From assembly GCA_964371695.1 (NCBI GenBank), contig CAYJOG010000071.1:1-9503 (forward strand): a stretch of 9,503 nt of DNA, written 5' to 3'. Source of the stretch: CAYJOG01 sp964371695 [NCBI: uncultured bacterium]. Lineage in GTDB: Bacteria > CAYJOG01. Below the pieces are notes generated by a model. The model made no database searches and had not been told where the DNA came from. It worked only from the letters and a program-made list of their open reading frames with translations. Positions within the stretch are counted from its first letter, which is position 1, and each line of letters begins with the position of its first letter. Below are positions 1 through 6,000 of this stretch, piece by piece. A program made the translations under genes and the position numbers.

Positions 1-281
1 GGCCCGTGGTGGTGGATGGTTTCATCAGCCAGAGCGCGGCGTTGTGGGCCATTACGTTGAAACCGCAGTTGCGCCCCTGGCTGTTTTTCAGCCACCAGAG
101 CAACGAACAGGGGGGGGCCAAAATGCTGGCCCTGTTGGGGGAGCGTCCCTATCTGGACATGGACATGCGCCTGGGCGAAGGCACGGGGGCGCTGTTGCTG
201 ACCCAACTGATGCAAAGCGCCTGCGCGGTTTATCACGAAATGGCCACCTTCGCCTCGGCATCGGTCAGCGGTCCGGCGTGA
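1..281 (+). CDS. cobT: Nicotinate-nucleotide--dimethylbenzimidazole phosphoribosyltransferase, C-terminal 92 residues (5' end outside window)
   Basis: CobT transfers the phosphoribosyl group of nicotinate mononucleotide to 5,6-dimethylbenzimidazole, giving alpha-ribazole 5'-phosphate for the lower ligand of cobalamin. The frame is open from base 3 and ends with TGA at 279-281. Seen: the VDGFISQSAAL segment, FSHQSNEQGG, the strongly conserved MRLGEGTGALL segment, and the terminal EMATFASASVSG. These match the C-terminal third of the CobT family in order and spacing. The next pathway gene, cobS, follows on the same strand but only after a 1.69-kb gap, which is unusual because the two are often adjacent. 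The last 13 codons, including the stop, are duplicated immediately before cobS (1907-1947). Identification is secure; the 5' end is not visible. Confidence 0.95.
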   Translation, partial: PVVVDGFISQSAALWAITLKPQLRPWLFFSHQSNEQGGAKMLALLGERPYLDMDMRLGEGTGALLLTQLMQSACAVYHEMATFASASVSGPA

Positions 282-282
282 G
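242..282 (+). repeat. Left copy of a 41-bp direct repeat: cobT 3' end (attL-like)
   Basis: These 41 bases are the end of cobT plus one base after the stop. They match 1907-1947 at 39 of 41 positions. The two differences (A260/G1925 and T272/C1937) fall at third codon positions of Ala and Gly codons and change no residue. The homology stops abruptly upstream: bases before 242 do not resemble those before 1907. Genomic islands that integrate into the 3' end of a protein gene and carry a replacement end leave this pattern. A simple duplication is the alternative. Confidence 0.8.
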
Positions 283-413
283 ATGCAGAGGAGTCGGTGC
301 CATCAGGTCAGAAACGGACCCGCAATCAGACAAAAATGCGAGTGATTCGTTACTATTGAGTTCGGAAACAAGGTTGCACCGAGATTGAATTGTGTTGGAA
401 TTGTTTTTGAATT

Positions 414-592
414 GGGGTGCGGTAGCACCCCCGCCTCGGAGGCAAACAAAGTTTGCCGACCGCCACCGCAGGTGGCCCAGCACGCATATGGAAGAAATCA
501 TCCTTTCCTCTCAAAAAACCGGGCCGCTTCGCGGCGGTCGCAGCGCTTCGCACCGCTTCTTGGCAATGGCGGGCCAGGCCCGCCGCTTTTTT
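414..592 (+). repeat. Hairpin-chain element, copy A
   Basis: This is a run of short, mostly perfect hairpins. H1: GGGGTGC (414-420) with GCACCCC (425-431), loop GGTA. H2: GCCT with AGGC (433-443). H3: GGCAAAC (441-447) with GTTTGCC (451-457), loop AAA. H4: GCCACC (462-467) with GGTGGC (471-476), loop GCA. Then comes an unpaired spacer with pyrimidines and an A-run (about 477-520). H5: GCCGC (523-527) with GCGGC (531-535), loop TTC. Last hairpin: GGCGGG (568-573) with CCCGCC (579-584), followed by a T-run. A second element at 6001-6178 has the same order, but several stems are built from different bases that still pair. It lies inside the putative island. Function unknown: it may be a mobile palindromic repeat, a structured RNA, or both. 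Short frames through it are not believable genes. Confidence 0.7.
568..592 (+). terminator. Terminator-like end of hairpin chain A
   Basis: The GGCGGG/CCCGCC stem (568-573, 579-584) is followed by GC and seven T, the form of an intrinsic terminator reading rightward. If active it would stop transcripts running out of cobT before they reach cobS. It may simply be part of the repeat, since copy B has the same placement with a weaker T-rich tail. Confidence 0.4.
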
Positions 593-776
593 TAATCAAC
601 GAATTAGGCCTTAATCCATTTTCAATTCCCAAGCCACCCTCTTGCGTGATAATGTTTTTGAACTCCGTGGCGCTCAATGTTCAATAACTACTATGTTGGT
701 GGCATAATTGATCGGAAATTGCGGAATTATTTTATTCAAATTTTAGCGGCGTATTTTTTGAATCGCAAAATCTGAG

Positions 777-1754
777 CTACAACTTTTCCCAGATGTGTCC
801 AGGTTTAATTATCAATTGTACATTTGATTCAATGTCATCCTGAAAGATGTTCCACAACTCTTTTCCGATTCGTCGTGCACAAAAAGCTCCAGCCATGCAT
901 AGGAAACCTTCCAGAACACCGGATAAATCCGAATAGAAATCGATTAGACTTAACTCTATGTGATTTCCATAACTGATGAACAGTGCTTCACGATAGTTGG
1001 CTTTGCCACGGTAGCGGTAAGCTTGGTGAACAAATCCAAAGCACTTGTCTGCGAGGCGAGCGTCGCGAATCTGCTGTGCCTTCTTGGTTCGGAAGTTGAT
1101 GAGCTTATTTTCGCGTTTGACATCTTGCTCTATATGCTCGCGGCGCCAATTCGCGGAACCTTGAAGGTAAGTGATGCAGGCTCCGATAGCCTCGTTGGGA
1201 TTTTTGGGCTGGTTTTTTAAATCAAAAAGGTTAGTCTCTCTAAGACATTTTATCTGTTCCTCAACGTCTTTTTTTACCAGCGTAGTCAATCGGTAGCTGA
1301 ATGGGGTAGGCACCAAATTGCGCGCACTGAACTGGGAATCCCAGCTATTAGCTGTCCCGGCGTGGTTGTTTTGAAATGAACCGACCTGAGCGGCAATCAT
1401 GGCGCTTGCCGCATGAAATATCCCATAATACCACGTCACAATGGCTGATCTTGCGGTGTCTATTCTCTTCGACAATAATCCCATCGCTTTCAACGAGGCA
1501 AGATGATGCAGAGACATCAGCAACTGCTCGAAGGAAGTATTGATTTCCTGATCGGATCGATTTCCATTATCTATAGAAGCGTAAAGAGTTTTCATAGAAC
1601 TCGCATCGATCTTCTCTTCATTGACCAATATCGCCAATGCATGCATCCAGTGCAGTGTTCCCGGAAGGGAGTACTCAGGATCGGGAATGCCCTTCGGATC
1701 TGAAAGTGTGCCCTGATTCATGAATCGGTGATACAAGAAGCGATTTTCGGTCAT
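777..1754 (-). CDS. Accessory protein of unknown function, 325 aa, weak HEPN-like motif
   Basis: I do not recognise this gene with certainty. The frame allows an ATG at 1799, but I chose the ATG at 1754 because AAAGG lies about nine bases upstream of it and nothing like a ribosome site precedes 1799. The protein appears soluble, mainly helical, with no signal peptide or clear membrane segment. Residues 101-122 (ARSAIVTWYYGIFHAASAMI) resemble the helix of HEPN-type proteins with the YYxxFHAA pattern. Residues 220-262 are basic, then contain GKANYREALF. I do not find the R-x(4-6)-H motif of HEPN ribonucleases, so nuclease activity is not supported. It runs against cobT and cobS, is AT-richer than they are, and is the only gene between the two cobT-end repeats, which suggests horizontal acquisition. 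A stress or phage-defence role is possible from context only. Confidence 0.7.
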   Translation of the reverse strand: MTENRFLYHRFMNQGTLSDPKGIPDPEYSLPGTLHWMHALAILVNEEKIDASSMKTLYASIDNGNRSDQEINTSFEQLLMSLHHLASLKAMGLLSKRIDTARSAIVTWYYGIFHAASAMIAAQVGSFQNNHAGTANSWDSQFSARNLVPTPFSYRLTTLVKKDVEEQIKCLRETNLFDLKNQPKNPNEAIGACITYLQGSANWRREHIEQDVKRENKLINFRTKKAQQIRDARLADKCFGFVHQAYRYRGKANYREALFISYGNHIELSLIDFYSDLSGVLEGFLCMAGAFCARRIGKELWNIFQDDIESNVQLIIKPGHIWEKL

Positions 1755-1906
1755 TGCTAAAAGCCTTTCTAGGAGCCTGTGTGATAGAAGGAATACCATC
1801 GGTTGGAGCGGCGAGGGGAGTCACGGCGAATCTTGTTGGGCGACAATGAGACAAAAAGAGGATTGAAATCAGTGTAAGTCTGGTCAGGCCAGAGGTGAAG
1901 GCTGAG

Positions 1907-1947
1907 GGCCACCTTCGCCTCGGCGTCGGTCAGCGGCCCGGCGTGAG
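1907..1947 (+). repeat. Right copy of the 41-bp direct repeat: orphan cobT 3' end (attR-like)
   Basis: This copy still encodes ATFASASVSGPA and a TGA stop (1944-1946) in one frame, but it is detached from any cobT body. The sequence just before it does not resemble cobT. It ends 20 bases before the cobS start, a normal operon distance, so this copy probably marks the original cobT-cobS junction, while the copy at 242-282 would be the newly supplied end. Confidence 0.8.
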
Positions 1948-1967
1948 GTTCGCAGTATGATGACCCC

Positions 1968-2744
1968 ATGATGGGTTTCTGGTCTGCCCTGGCGTTTTTA
2001 AGCCGCCTGCCGGTGCCCGAAGAGGCGCATCTGGCCCCCATAGACCAACCCCGCGTGGCCGGATGGTTTGGCGCGGCGGGCTTGGCGCTGGGGTTGCTCA
2101 CGGCCCTGGTGGCCGAGGCCGCCATGATGCTGCTTGGCCCCTGGGTGGGGGCGGGTGTGGCCGTGGCGGCGGGGGTGCTGATGACCGGCGCACTGCACGA
2201 AGACGCCCTCGCCGACGTGTGCGACGCCTTTTTCGCCACACGCGACCGCGAAAAAATGCTGGCCATCATGAAAGACAGCCGCATCGGCACTTATGGCGGC
2301 TGCGCGCTGATTCTGTCGCTGGGGGTGAAAACCGCCTGCCTGGCCCAACTGGGCGCGCTGCCGCAGCCGGGCCTGCTGGCGGGCAGCATTGTGGCGTCGT
2401 GGGGTCTCAGCCGCGCCTGGGGGGTGTGGCTGATGGGGGCGCTCAAACCCATTCAGAGCCAGGTGAGCCTGGGGCGGGTCTATGCCGCCACCCTCACACC
2501 GGCCCGCGTGGCGGCGGCGCTCTTCACCGCGCTGGTGGGCGGGGGCCTCTTCATGGTGATTTTCAGCGGTCAACTGGGGCCGTTGTGGCTGGTGGGGGCG
2601 GGGGGATTTTTCACCGTGCTGCTGCTGCGAAGCTGGTTTTATTTCCGCCTGAAGGGTTTTACGGGCGACTGCATTGGCGCGGCGGTGAACCTGAGTGAAA
2701 TCGCGGGCCTGCTGGCGGTGCTGGGGGTTTACGGATTTTTGTGA
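1968..2744 (+). CDS. cobS: Adenosylcobinamide-GDP ribazoletransferase (cobalamin synthase)
   Basis: CobS is an integral inner-membrane enzyme that joins alpha-ribazole (or its phosphate) to adenosylcobinamide-GDP, the last assembly step of the nucleotide loop. The 258 residues match the usual family length of about 250. Seen: the N-terminal FLSRLPVP, the acidic TGALHEDALADVCDAFF segment at 73-89 (metal-dependent active site of the family), then DRE and IMKDSRIGTYGG (92-111), multiple hydrophobic segments, and the C-terminal TGDCIGAAVNLSEIAG. The start is one of two adjacent ATG codons (1968 or 1971); no strong ribosome site separates them (GAGG at 1945-1948 is rather far). It probably once followed cobT directly. 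With the inserted DNA, co-transcription with cobT is doubtful, and I see no convincing separate promoter. Confidence 0.95.
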   Translation: MMGFWSALAFLSRLPVPEEAHLAPIDQPRVAGWFGAAGLALGLLTALVAEAAMMLLGPWVGAGVAVAAGVLMTGALHEDALADVCDAFFATRDREKMLAIMKDSRIGTYGGCALILSLGVKTACLAQLGALPQPGLLAGSIVASWGLSRAWGVWLMGALKPIQSQVSLGRVYAATLTPARVAAALFTALVGGGLFMVIFSGQLGPLWLVGAGGFFTVLLLRSWFYFRLKGFTGDCIGAAVNLSEIAGLLAVLGVYGFL

Positions 2745-3078
2745 GGGCGGCCTTGGGGCTGCTTATGGCGGTCCATTCTTTTAGGATGAGTTGCTCCCTC
2801 GGCGCAGAGGCAGAAAAAGCCACCGCTGGCCAGTGGGGCGGGCCAAGGGTCGTCGATTTACTGACAAAAACAGAGTGTTTCTAATGGCAGAACACCCTTT
2901 GCGCCATGTTTCGACCAGTTTAATTTCGTGTGACATTTTTGTTGCTTATAGCTAAACGGGCGACAATTTCTAGACAAAATTTTTTGAAAATTTGGCAAAT
3001 TCAGACTTTCAGCGACCGATAATATGCTTTAGCGTGAGACAATGAAGTATCACTCCAGGAACAATTTTTCGTGAAAGA
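2745..3078. other. Gene-less AT-rich spacer after cobS
   Basis: I find no credible gene here. Just after the cobS stop there is a 6-bp stem with one G-T pair (2747-2752 with 2757-2762) but no adjacent T-run, so it is at best a weak terminator. From about 2870 the sequence becomes rich in A and T, unlike the coding DNA on either side, and it leads into the promoter of the probable small RNA. Confidence 0.5.
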
Positions 3079-3106
3079 TTGCACAAACCAGAATTTTTGC
3101 TAGAAT
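3079..3106 (+). promoter_or_regulatory. Sigma-70-like promoter for the probable small RNA
   Basis: TTGCAC (3079-3084) and TAGAAT (3101-3106) are separated by 16 bases, each close to the -35 and -10 consensus. Transcription would begin about 3112. No protein gene follows on this strand before a strong terminator, so the promoter points to a non-coding transcript. Confidence 0.55.
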
Positions 3107-3111
3107 AGGGG

Positions 3112-3280
3112 AACAAACATCAACGGGAATGGACCTCGACAGGAGCCGGACCCGCCGACAGGAGAACAGCCAGACCAACTTTCATCCGACATCACGATCC
3201 GACGGGCCTCCCCGCCCGCATCGGTTAGGGCAGTCCCACAGCCCGCTCAAAAAAACCTGACCGCCCGGTCAGGTTTTTTT
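3112..3280 (+). ncRNA. Probable small RNA gene, about 170 nt, family not recognised
   Basis: The region is framed by a good promoter and a textbook intrinsic terminator and has no plausible reading frame with a ribosome site. The 5' part carries five GGA triplets between 3126 and 3164 and a 9-base direct repeat CGACAGGAG (3137-3145 and 3156-3164). The middle and 3' part fold well: CGGGC/GCCCG with loop CTCCCC inside an outer CCGA/TCGG helix, then GGGC/GCCC, then the terminator. It does not match what I know of 6S RNA, SRP RNA, tmRNA or RNase P RNA. Repeated ACAGGA sites recall CsrA/RsmA-binding decoy RNAs, but this is only a possibility. Convergent genes on both sides (cobS and the amidohydrolase) leave the segment as an independent unit. 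Confidence 0.5.
3249..3280 (+). terminator. Strong intrinsic terminator, symmetric
   Basis: A perfect stem CCTGACC (3256-3262) and GGTCAGG (3267-3273) with loop GCCC is followed by seven T and preceded by seven A. It should end the small RNA reading rightward. Because the A-run mirrors the T-run it can also stop leftward transcripts from the amidohydrolase gene that ends at 3439. Confidence 0.9.
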
Positions 3281-3438
3281 ATGCCTGCGGATTGTGGAAA
3301 ACCGGTAATCCTGTCCCTAACGAAAAGTCCGTCCGAGCGCACCCAGACCGAAAGCCGAATCATGAAAATGAGCTGGTAACGATGTACCGTTTCCCAGGTT
3401 AATGATTTGGCATGCCCCGGTGAACTTCTGGAATCCCC

Positions 3439-5166
3439 CTAAAACCCCGCCAGATTAGGCTCGATGAAGTCGATGCGCAAGGTGGCGACTTCCTTGGCCG
3501 AATAGGGTTTCTGCAGGCGTTCCTGAAGATGCTCGGCGAGGGCGTCGCTGTCGTCCTTCAATGCCTCCATGGCCTTTTTGTACCAAGTTACGGCCCGGCT
3601 GTGGTCGCCTTCCAGGTCATAGGCGTAACCGGCCATGGTCATGGCCAGGGCGCGGGCGTGGGGGCGGCGCTGAAGGGGCAGGGCGCTCAGGGCAAACTGC
3701 CGCAGCGGCTCAGCCTCGGCCAATCGCAGGCTCAGCATGGCCGCCAGCAGGGGATAGGCCGGTTCGCCAGGGCACTGCTGGTGGGCCTGGGCGCAGAAGT
3801 CCCGCGCCATGCCCGGCTGGTTGTGGTGGATGTAGGACATGTAGGCTTTTTTGAACAAGTCCACCGAGGCGCGGGCCTCTGGCGTGAGGGTGTCGGGGGC
3901 CAGACCCCGCAGGGTTTTCAGTGGGGCGTCCGGGTTTTTCAGGTGATCGTGCAGATTGAAGCCCACATAGTCGCTATCCATGGCGGGGGCCTCGCCGTTG
4001 CTGACATAGGCCTCTGCCAGCGTCACGTTGGCCACCACCGACTGCACGTTCAGCGGGCAGGCCACGATGTGACCCACGGGCCGGGGGCCGTGCTCGGGGT
4101 CGGTGCGGTCGCGCATCAGGTTGGCCAGATCAGCCAGGGTGGCGCTGTTTGTGTTGTCCACCAAGTCATTCAGGCGGTCCAGGCGGGTCTGAGAATTGTC
4201 CCGCGTGTGTTTGGGGCCTTCGGCCTGAAAAGGCGCCATTTCCTCGGTCTGGTAATGGTTGGTCTGCACCAGTCGGCCCCCATGCAGCCAGCGGGTGTGG
4301 TGGTGGTGGGCGGAATATTCCACCACGCAGGATTCGCCTGTTTTGCCGTCTGAAATATGCAGGTTGAAACCACTGGCGCGGGGCTGGGCGCGGAGAATCT
4401 CGATGGCCTCTAATATGGAGGACGCCTCGGAGAGGATGCGTGTGTGCAGGGCGTGAAAGGCCAGGCCGTTGGGGCGCACGTCCCAGGTGCCAGAGGTGTT
4501 GCAGCCTACAAACAGATGGGCTTCGTTCATGCCCGTGAGGCCGCTGGTGAATGCCCCGGCGGTGGTGAAACTCACGTGGGCCAACTGGTCTTTGGGTTGG
4601 TTGAAGGACACCACGCGGTGGGTGTCCCAGGTGCCCAGGCAGTCATAGTCCAGGTTGCGGCCATGCAGCAGATGCCCCTTGCGGGTGTTGGGCGCGCCCA
4701 GCATCACGGCGGTGCAGGCGGGGGTCTGCACCGACAGGCCGGTCATGCCACGCAGGGCGCGGTTGCGGCTTTCGCCAATCAATGCCCCCAGAATGCTGGC
4801 GGCGTCGGGCACCGACAGGGCGCGGGCGGCTTCGCGCTCGGTAAAGCCGGTGACCTGCGCCAATCGGCTGACGGCCCGGCGTTGTTCTTCGGGCAGGGCG
4901 TTGGCGATGGGGGCGGCCAGGCCGCGCTCCACCACCAGAGCGGCGAGGCGTTTGAATCCACTGCTGGTGGCCCCCAGGGGGCCGTGGTGCAGGTGGCGTT
5001 CGATGAAGCCTTCAAAAAACGGAATAAGTCCCCGGCGGATTTGAGGCAGCAGCAGTTTGCCGTGGGCCTCGGCCATGTCCTCCCAACTGCCCTTGAGGTA
5101 GAGCAGGTGCAGGCCGGCCTCGTGACGGTGTAAACCGTGGGTGGATTCATGAAGATTTGCGCTCAT
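3439..5166 (-). CDS. Peptidase C45 / linear amide C-N hydrolase-like protein with TPR-like C-terminus, 575 aa
   Basis: The central part looks like an Ntn-type amidohydrolase of the C45 acyl-transferase/choloylglycine hydrolase group, which cleaves or transfers linear amide bonds and often matures by self-cleavage before a cysteine. Seen: the candidate nucleophile Cys151 in TPACTAV, HGRNLDYD at 169-174, TSGLTGMNEAHLFVGCN at 207-223, and TNHY at 302-305, the order expected for this fold. The first 150 residues would be the propeptide or alpha chain. Residues about 433-540 are helical repeats with TPR character (AGYAYDLEGDHSRAVTWYKKAMEAL). Typical family members are near 350 residues, so this is an enlarged form. 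No signal peptide is seen, so the cytoplasm is likely. The start ATG at 5166 lacks a clear ribosome site. The gene is divergent from the thioredoxin gene. The substrate cannot be inferred. Confidence 0.8.
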   Translation of the reverse strand: MSANLHESTHGLHRHEAGLHLLYLKGSWEDMAEAHGKLLLPQIRRGLIPFFEGFIERHLHHGPLGATSSGFKRLAALVVERGLAAPIANALPEEQRRAVSRLAQVTGFTEREAARALSVPDAASILGALIGESRNRALRGMTGLSVQTPACTAVMLGAPNTRKGHLLHGRNLDYDCLGTWDTHRVVSFNQPKDQLAHVSFTTAGAFTSGLTGMNEAHLFVGCNTSGTWDVRPNGLAFHALHTRILSEASSILEAIEILRAQPRASGFNLHISDGKTGESCVVEYSAHHHHTRWLHGGRLVQTNHYQTEEMAPFQAEGPKHTRDNSQTRLDRLNDLVDNTNSATLADLANLMRDRTDPEHGPRPVGHIVACPLNVQSVVANVTLAEAYVSNGEAPAMDSDYVGFNLHDHLKNPDAPLKTLRGLAPDTLTPEARASVDLFKKAYMSYIHHNQPGMARDFCAQAHQQCPGEPAYPLLAAMLSLRLAEAEPLRQFALSALPLQRRPHARALAMTMAGYAYDLEGDHSRAVTWYKKAMEALKDDSDALAEHLQERLQKPYSAKEVATLRIDFIEPNLAGF

Positions 5167-5298
5167 GTTTGGAGTCTAACACAAAATGACTGTCGCGTCA
5201 TTCAAATCAAGTGATACCAATTTCCAGGTCAAGATGTCAGGAAAACGCCGGACGGAGTGACTGGCAGAAAACCGGGATGAAGCCAGAAAAGGATGAGA

Positions 5299-5470
5299 GG
5301 AATTGGTATGAATTCATGGATGAATTCGCTCGAACATCAAGGCCCGAAAAGGGCCGCCGATGTTCGCGGCGCAAGCGGGCTTTGCCTGCGCCGCGCCGGG
5401 CCGCAGCCGTTCAGGACGAACGGCAAGGCCAGATAAACGATTCCAATTCATGCTTTTTTGAATTGGAATC
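5299..5470. repeat. Hairpin cluster C between divergent genes
   Basis: Consecutive inverted repeats fill this spacer. They are: GAATTCAT with ATGAATTC (5310-5327); CGAACATC (5331-5338) with GATGTTCG (5359-5366) enclosing GGCCC/GGGCC (5341-5355); GCGGCGCA (5366-5373) with TGCGCCGC (5387-5394) enclosing GGC/GCC; GCCGTTC (5406-5412) with GAACGGC (5418-5424); and GATTCCAATTC (5439-5449) with GAATTGGAATC (5460-5470). A further pair ATACCAATT (5214-5222) and AATTGGTAT (5301-5309) lies upstream. The style matches chains A and B, but I cannot align it to them along its length. It may insulate the two divergent genes. Confidence 0.65.
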
Positions 5471-5565
5471 GGCGGGATGACAAAAAACTGACCGAAGGGC
5501 GGGGGAGGGGAAGCCAAAAGCATGATGGGAGAGGATAAAAATTGGCCGCACAATCCGCCGTTCGC

Positions 5566-5593
5566 TTGACGCTTTTGGGGGTCTCGCTATACC
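5566..5593 (+). promoter_or_regulatory. Sigma-70-like promoter of the thioredoxin gene
   Basis: TTGACG (5566-5571) and TATACC (5588-5593) are 16 bases apart, placing the start of transcription near 5600 and giving a short leader of about 23 bases that contains the ribosome site. This argues against translation starting upstream at 5542, since that codon would lie outside the transcript. Confidence 0.65.
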
Positions 5594-5612
5594 TTGTGGT
5601 TACGGAAACAAG

Positions 5613-5618
5613 AGGAGG
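5613..5618 (+). promoter_or_regulatory. Ribosome binding site deciding the thioredoxin start
   Basis: AGGAGG ends four bases before the ATG at 5623. The frame is open further upstream to 5542, but the extra 27 residues are not thioredoxin-like, and this site with the promoter settles the start. Confidence 0.85.
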
Positions 5619-5622
5619 AACC

Positions 5623-5946
5623 ATGAGCAGCGTGACCGCCGTGAACAAGGACAATTTTCAGACCGAAGTGCTGGACGCCAGCACACCGGTGCTGATCGAT
5701 TTTTTCGCCACCTGGTGCGGTCCCTGCAAAATGCTTGCGCCCCTGGTGGACAAAGTGGCTCAGGAACAGACGGGCAAACTGAAAGTGGTGAAGCTGGACA
5801 CGGACATCACACCGGAGATCGCCATGAACTACGGCATCAGGGGCGTGCCCACCCTGATTTTGGTGAAAAACGGCCAGGAAGTGGCCCGCCACGTGGGCAT
5901 GCTGGACTACGCCCGCCTCACGGCCATGATCGGCCCGCATTTATAA
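5623..5946 (+). CDS. trxA: Thioredoxin
   Basis: This is a small cytoplasmic dithiol-disulfide oxidoreductase that reduces protein disulfides and is itself reduced by thioredoxin reductase. At 107 residues it has the standard thioredoxin length. Seen: strand DFFAT, the active site WCGPC at 31-35 (same numbering as the E. coli protein), Lys36, DITPEIAMNYGIRGVPTLILVKNG with the cis-proline at 76, and Gly92 in the final helix region. No signal peptide is present with the ATG at 5623. The gene stands alone with its own promoter and a strong ribosome site; no partner gene follows. Hairpin-rich DNA after the stop (6001-6178) may serve as its terminator. Several thioredoxins may exist in one genome, so the symbol denotes the family. 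Confidence 0.93.
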   Translation: MSSVTAVNKDNFQTEVLDASTPVLIDFFATWCGPCKMLAPLVDKVAQEQTGKLKVVKLDTDITPEIAMNYGIRGVPTLILVKNGQEVARHVGMLDYARLTAMIGPHL

Positions 5947-6000
5947 TCGACGACCGCAGTCTGGAACAAATTAACATCTGGCTTGGAACAGTTAACAAGA

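Larger units (their letters stand above)
283..1906. mobile_element. Putative 1.6-kb island between the two cobT-end repeats; no integrase gene seen
   Basis: This segment lies between the two 41-bp direct repeats and separates cobT from cobS. It carries a hairpin-chain repeat at 414-592, an AT-rich stretch at 593-776 with no gene I can support, and one accessory gene on the minus strand (777-1754). The accessory gene is visibly AT-richer than its surroundings: 27 G/C in bases 961-1020 against 46 in 2101-2160 of cobS. From the gene to the right repeat (1755-1906) I see only a short hairpin (TCTGG 1879-1883 with CCAGA 1889-1893). There is no recombinase, so if this is an integrated element it is either mobilised in trans or a remnant. 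The island reading is inferred from the repeats, composition and broken gene order. Confidence 0.5.

Noticed and set aside
385-687. Short frames running through hairpin chain A (also 392-595), which in one frame give residues faintly similar to a frame through chain B (5983-6198).
   Set aside because: No ribosome sites, odd Arg/Pro-rich composition, and differences between copies preserve base pairing rather than amino acids. They are by-products of the repeats.
734-763. Terminator for the minus-strand accessory gene (ATTCAAA 734-740 with TTTGAAT 757-763).
   Set aside because: AT-only stem with a long loop and no T-run on the minus strand; too weak to call.
1998-2573. Long antisense and alternate-frame openings over cobS.
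   Set aside because: Very high GC content keeps other frames open; cobS motifs are unmistakable in the plus frame, and the shadows resemble no family.
2747-2762. Intrinsic terminator directly after cobS.
   Set aside because: Only a 6-bp stem with a G-T pair and no adjoining T-run; mentioned only in the spacer description.
3112-3280. 6S RNA, SRP RNA or a cobalamin riboswitch near cobS.
   Set aside because: The 5' and 3' ends do not pair as in 6S RNA, no SRP GGAA-loop domain is seen, and it is downstream of cobS with its own terminator and no B12-box that I can find.
3529-4353. Long plus-strand frames over the amidohydrolase (also 4444-5133).
   Set aside because: Gly/Val/His/Gln-rich low-quality translations without starts or homology; the minus-strand protein has ordered motifs.
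5542-5622. N-terminal extension of the thioredoxin from an upstream start at 5542.
   Set aside because: It overlaps the promoter at 5566-5593, is not thioredoxin-like, and a strong AGGAGG directs the ATG at 5623.
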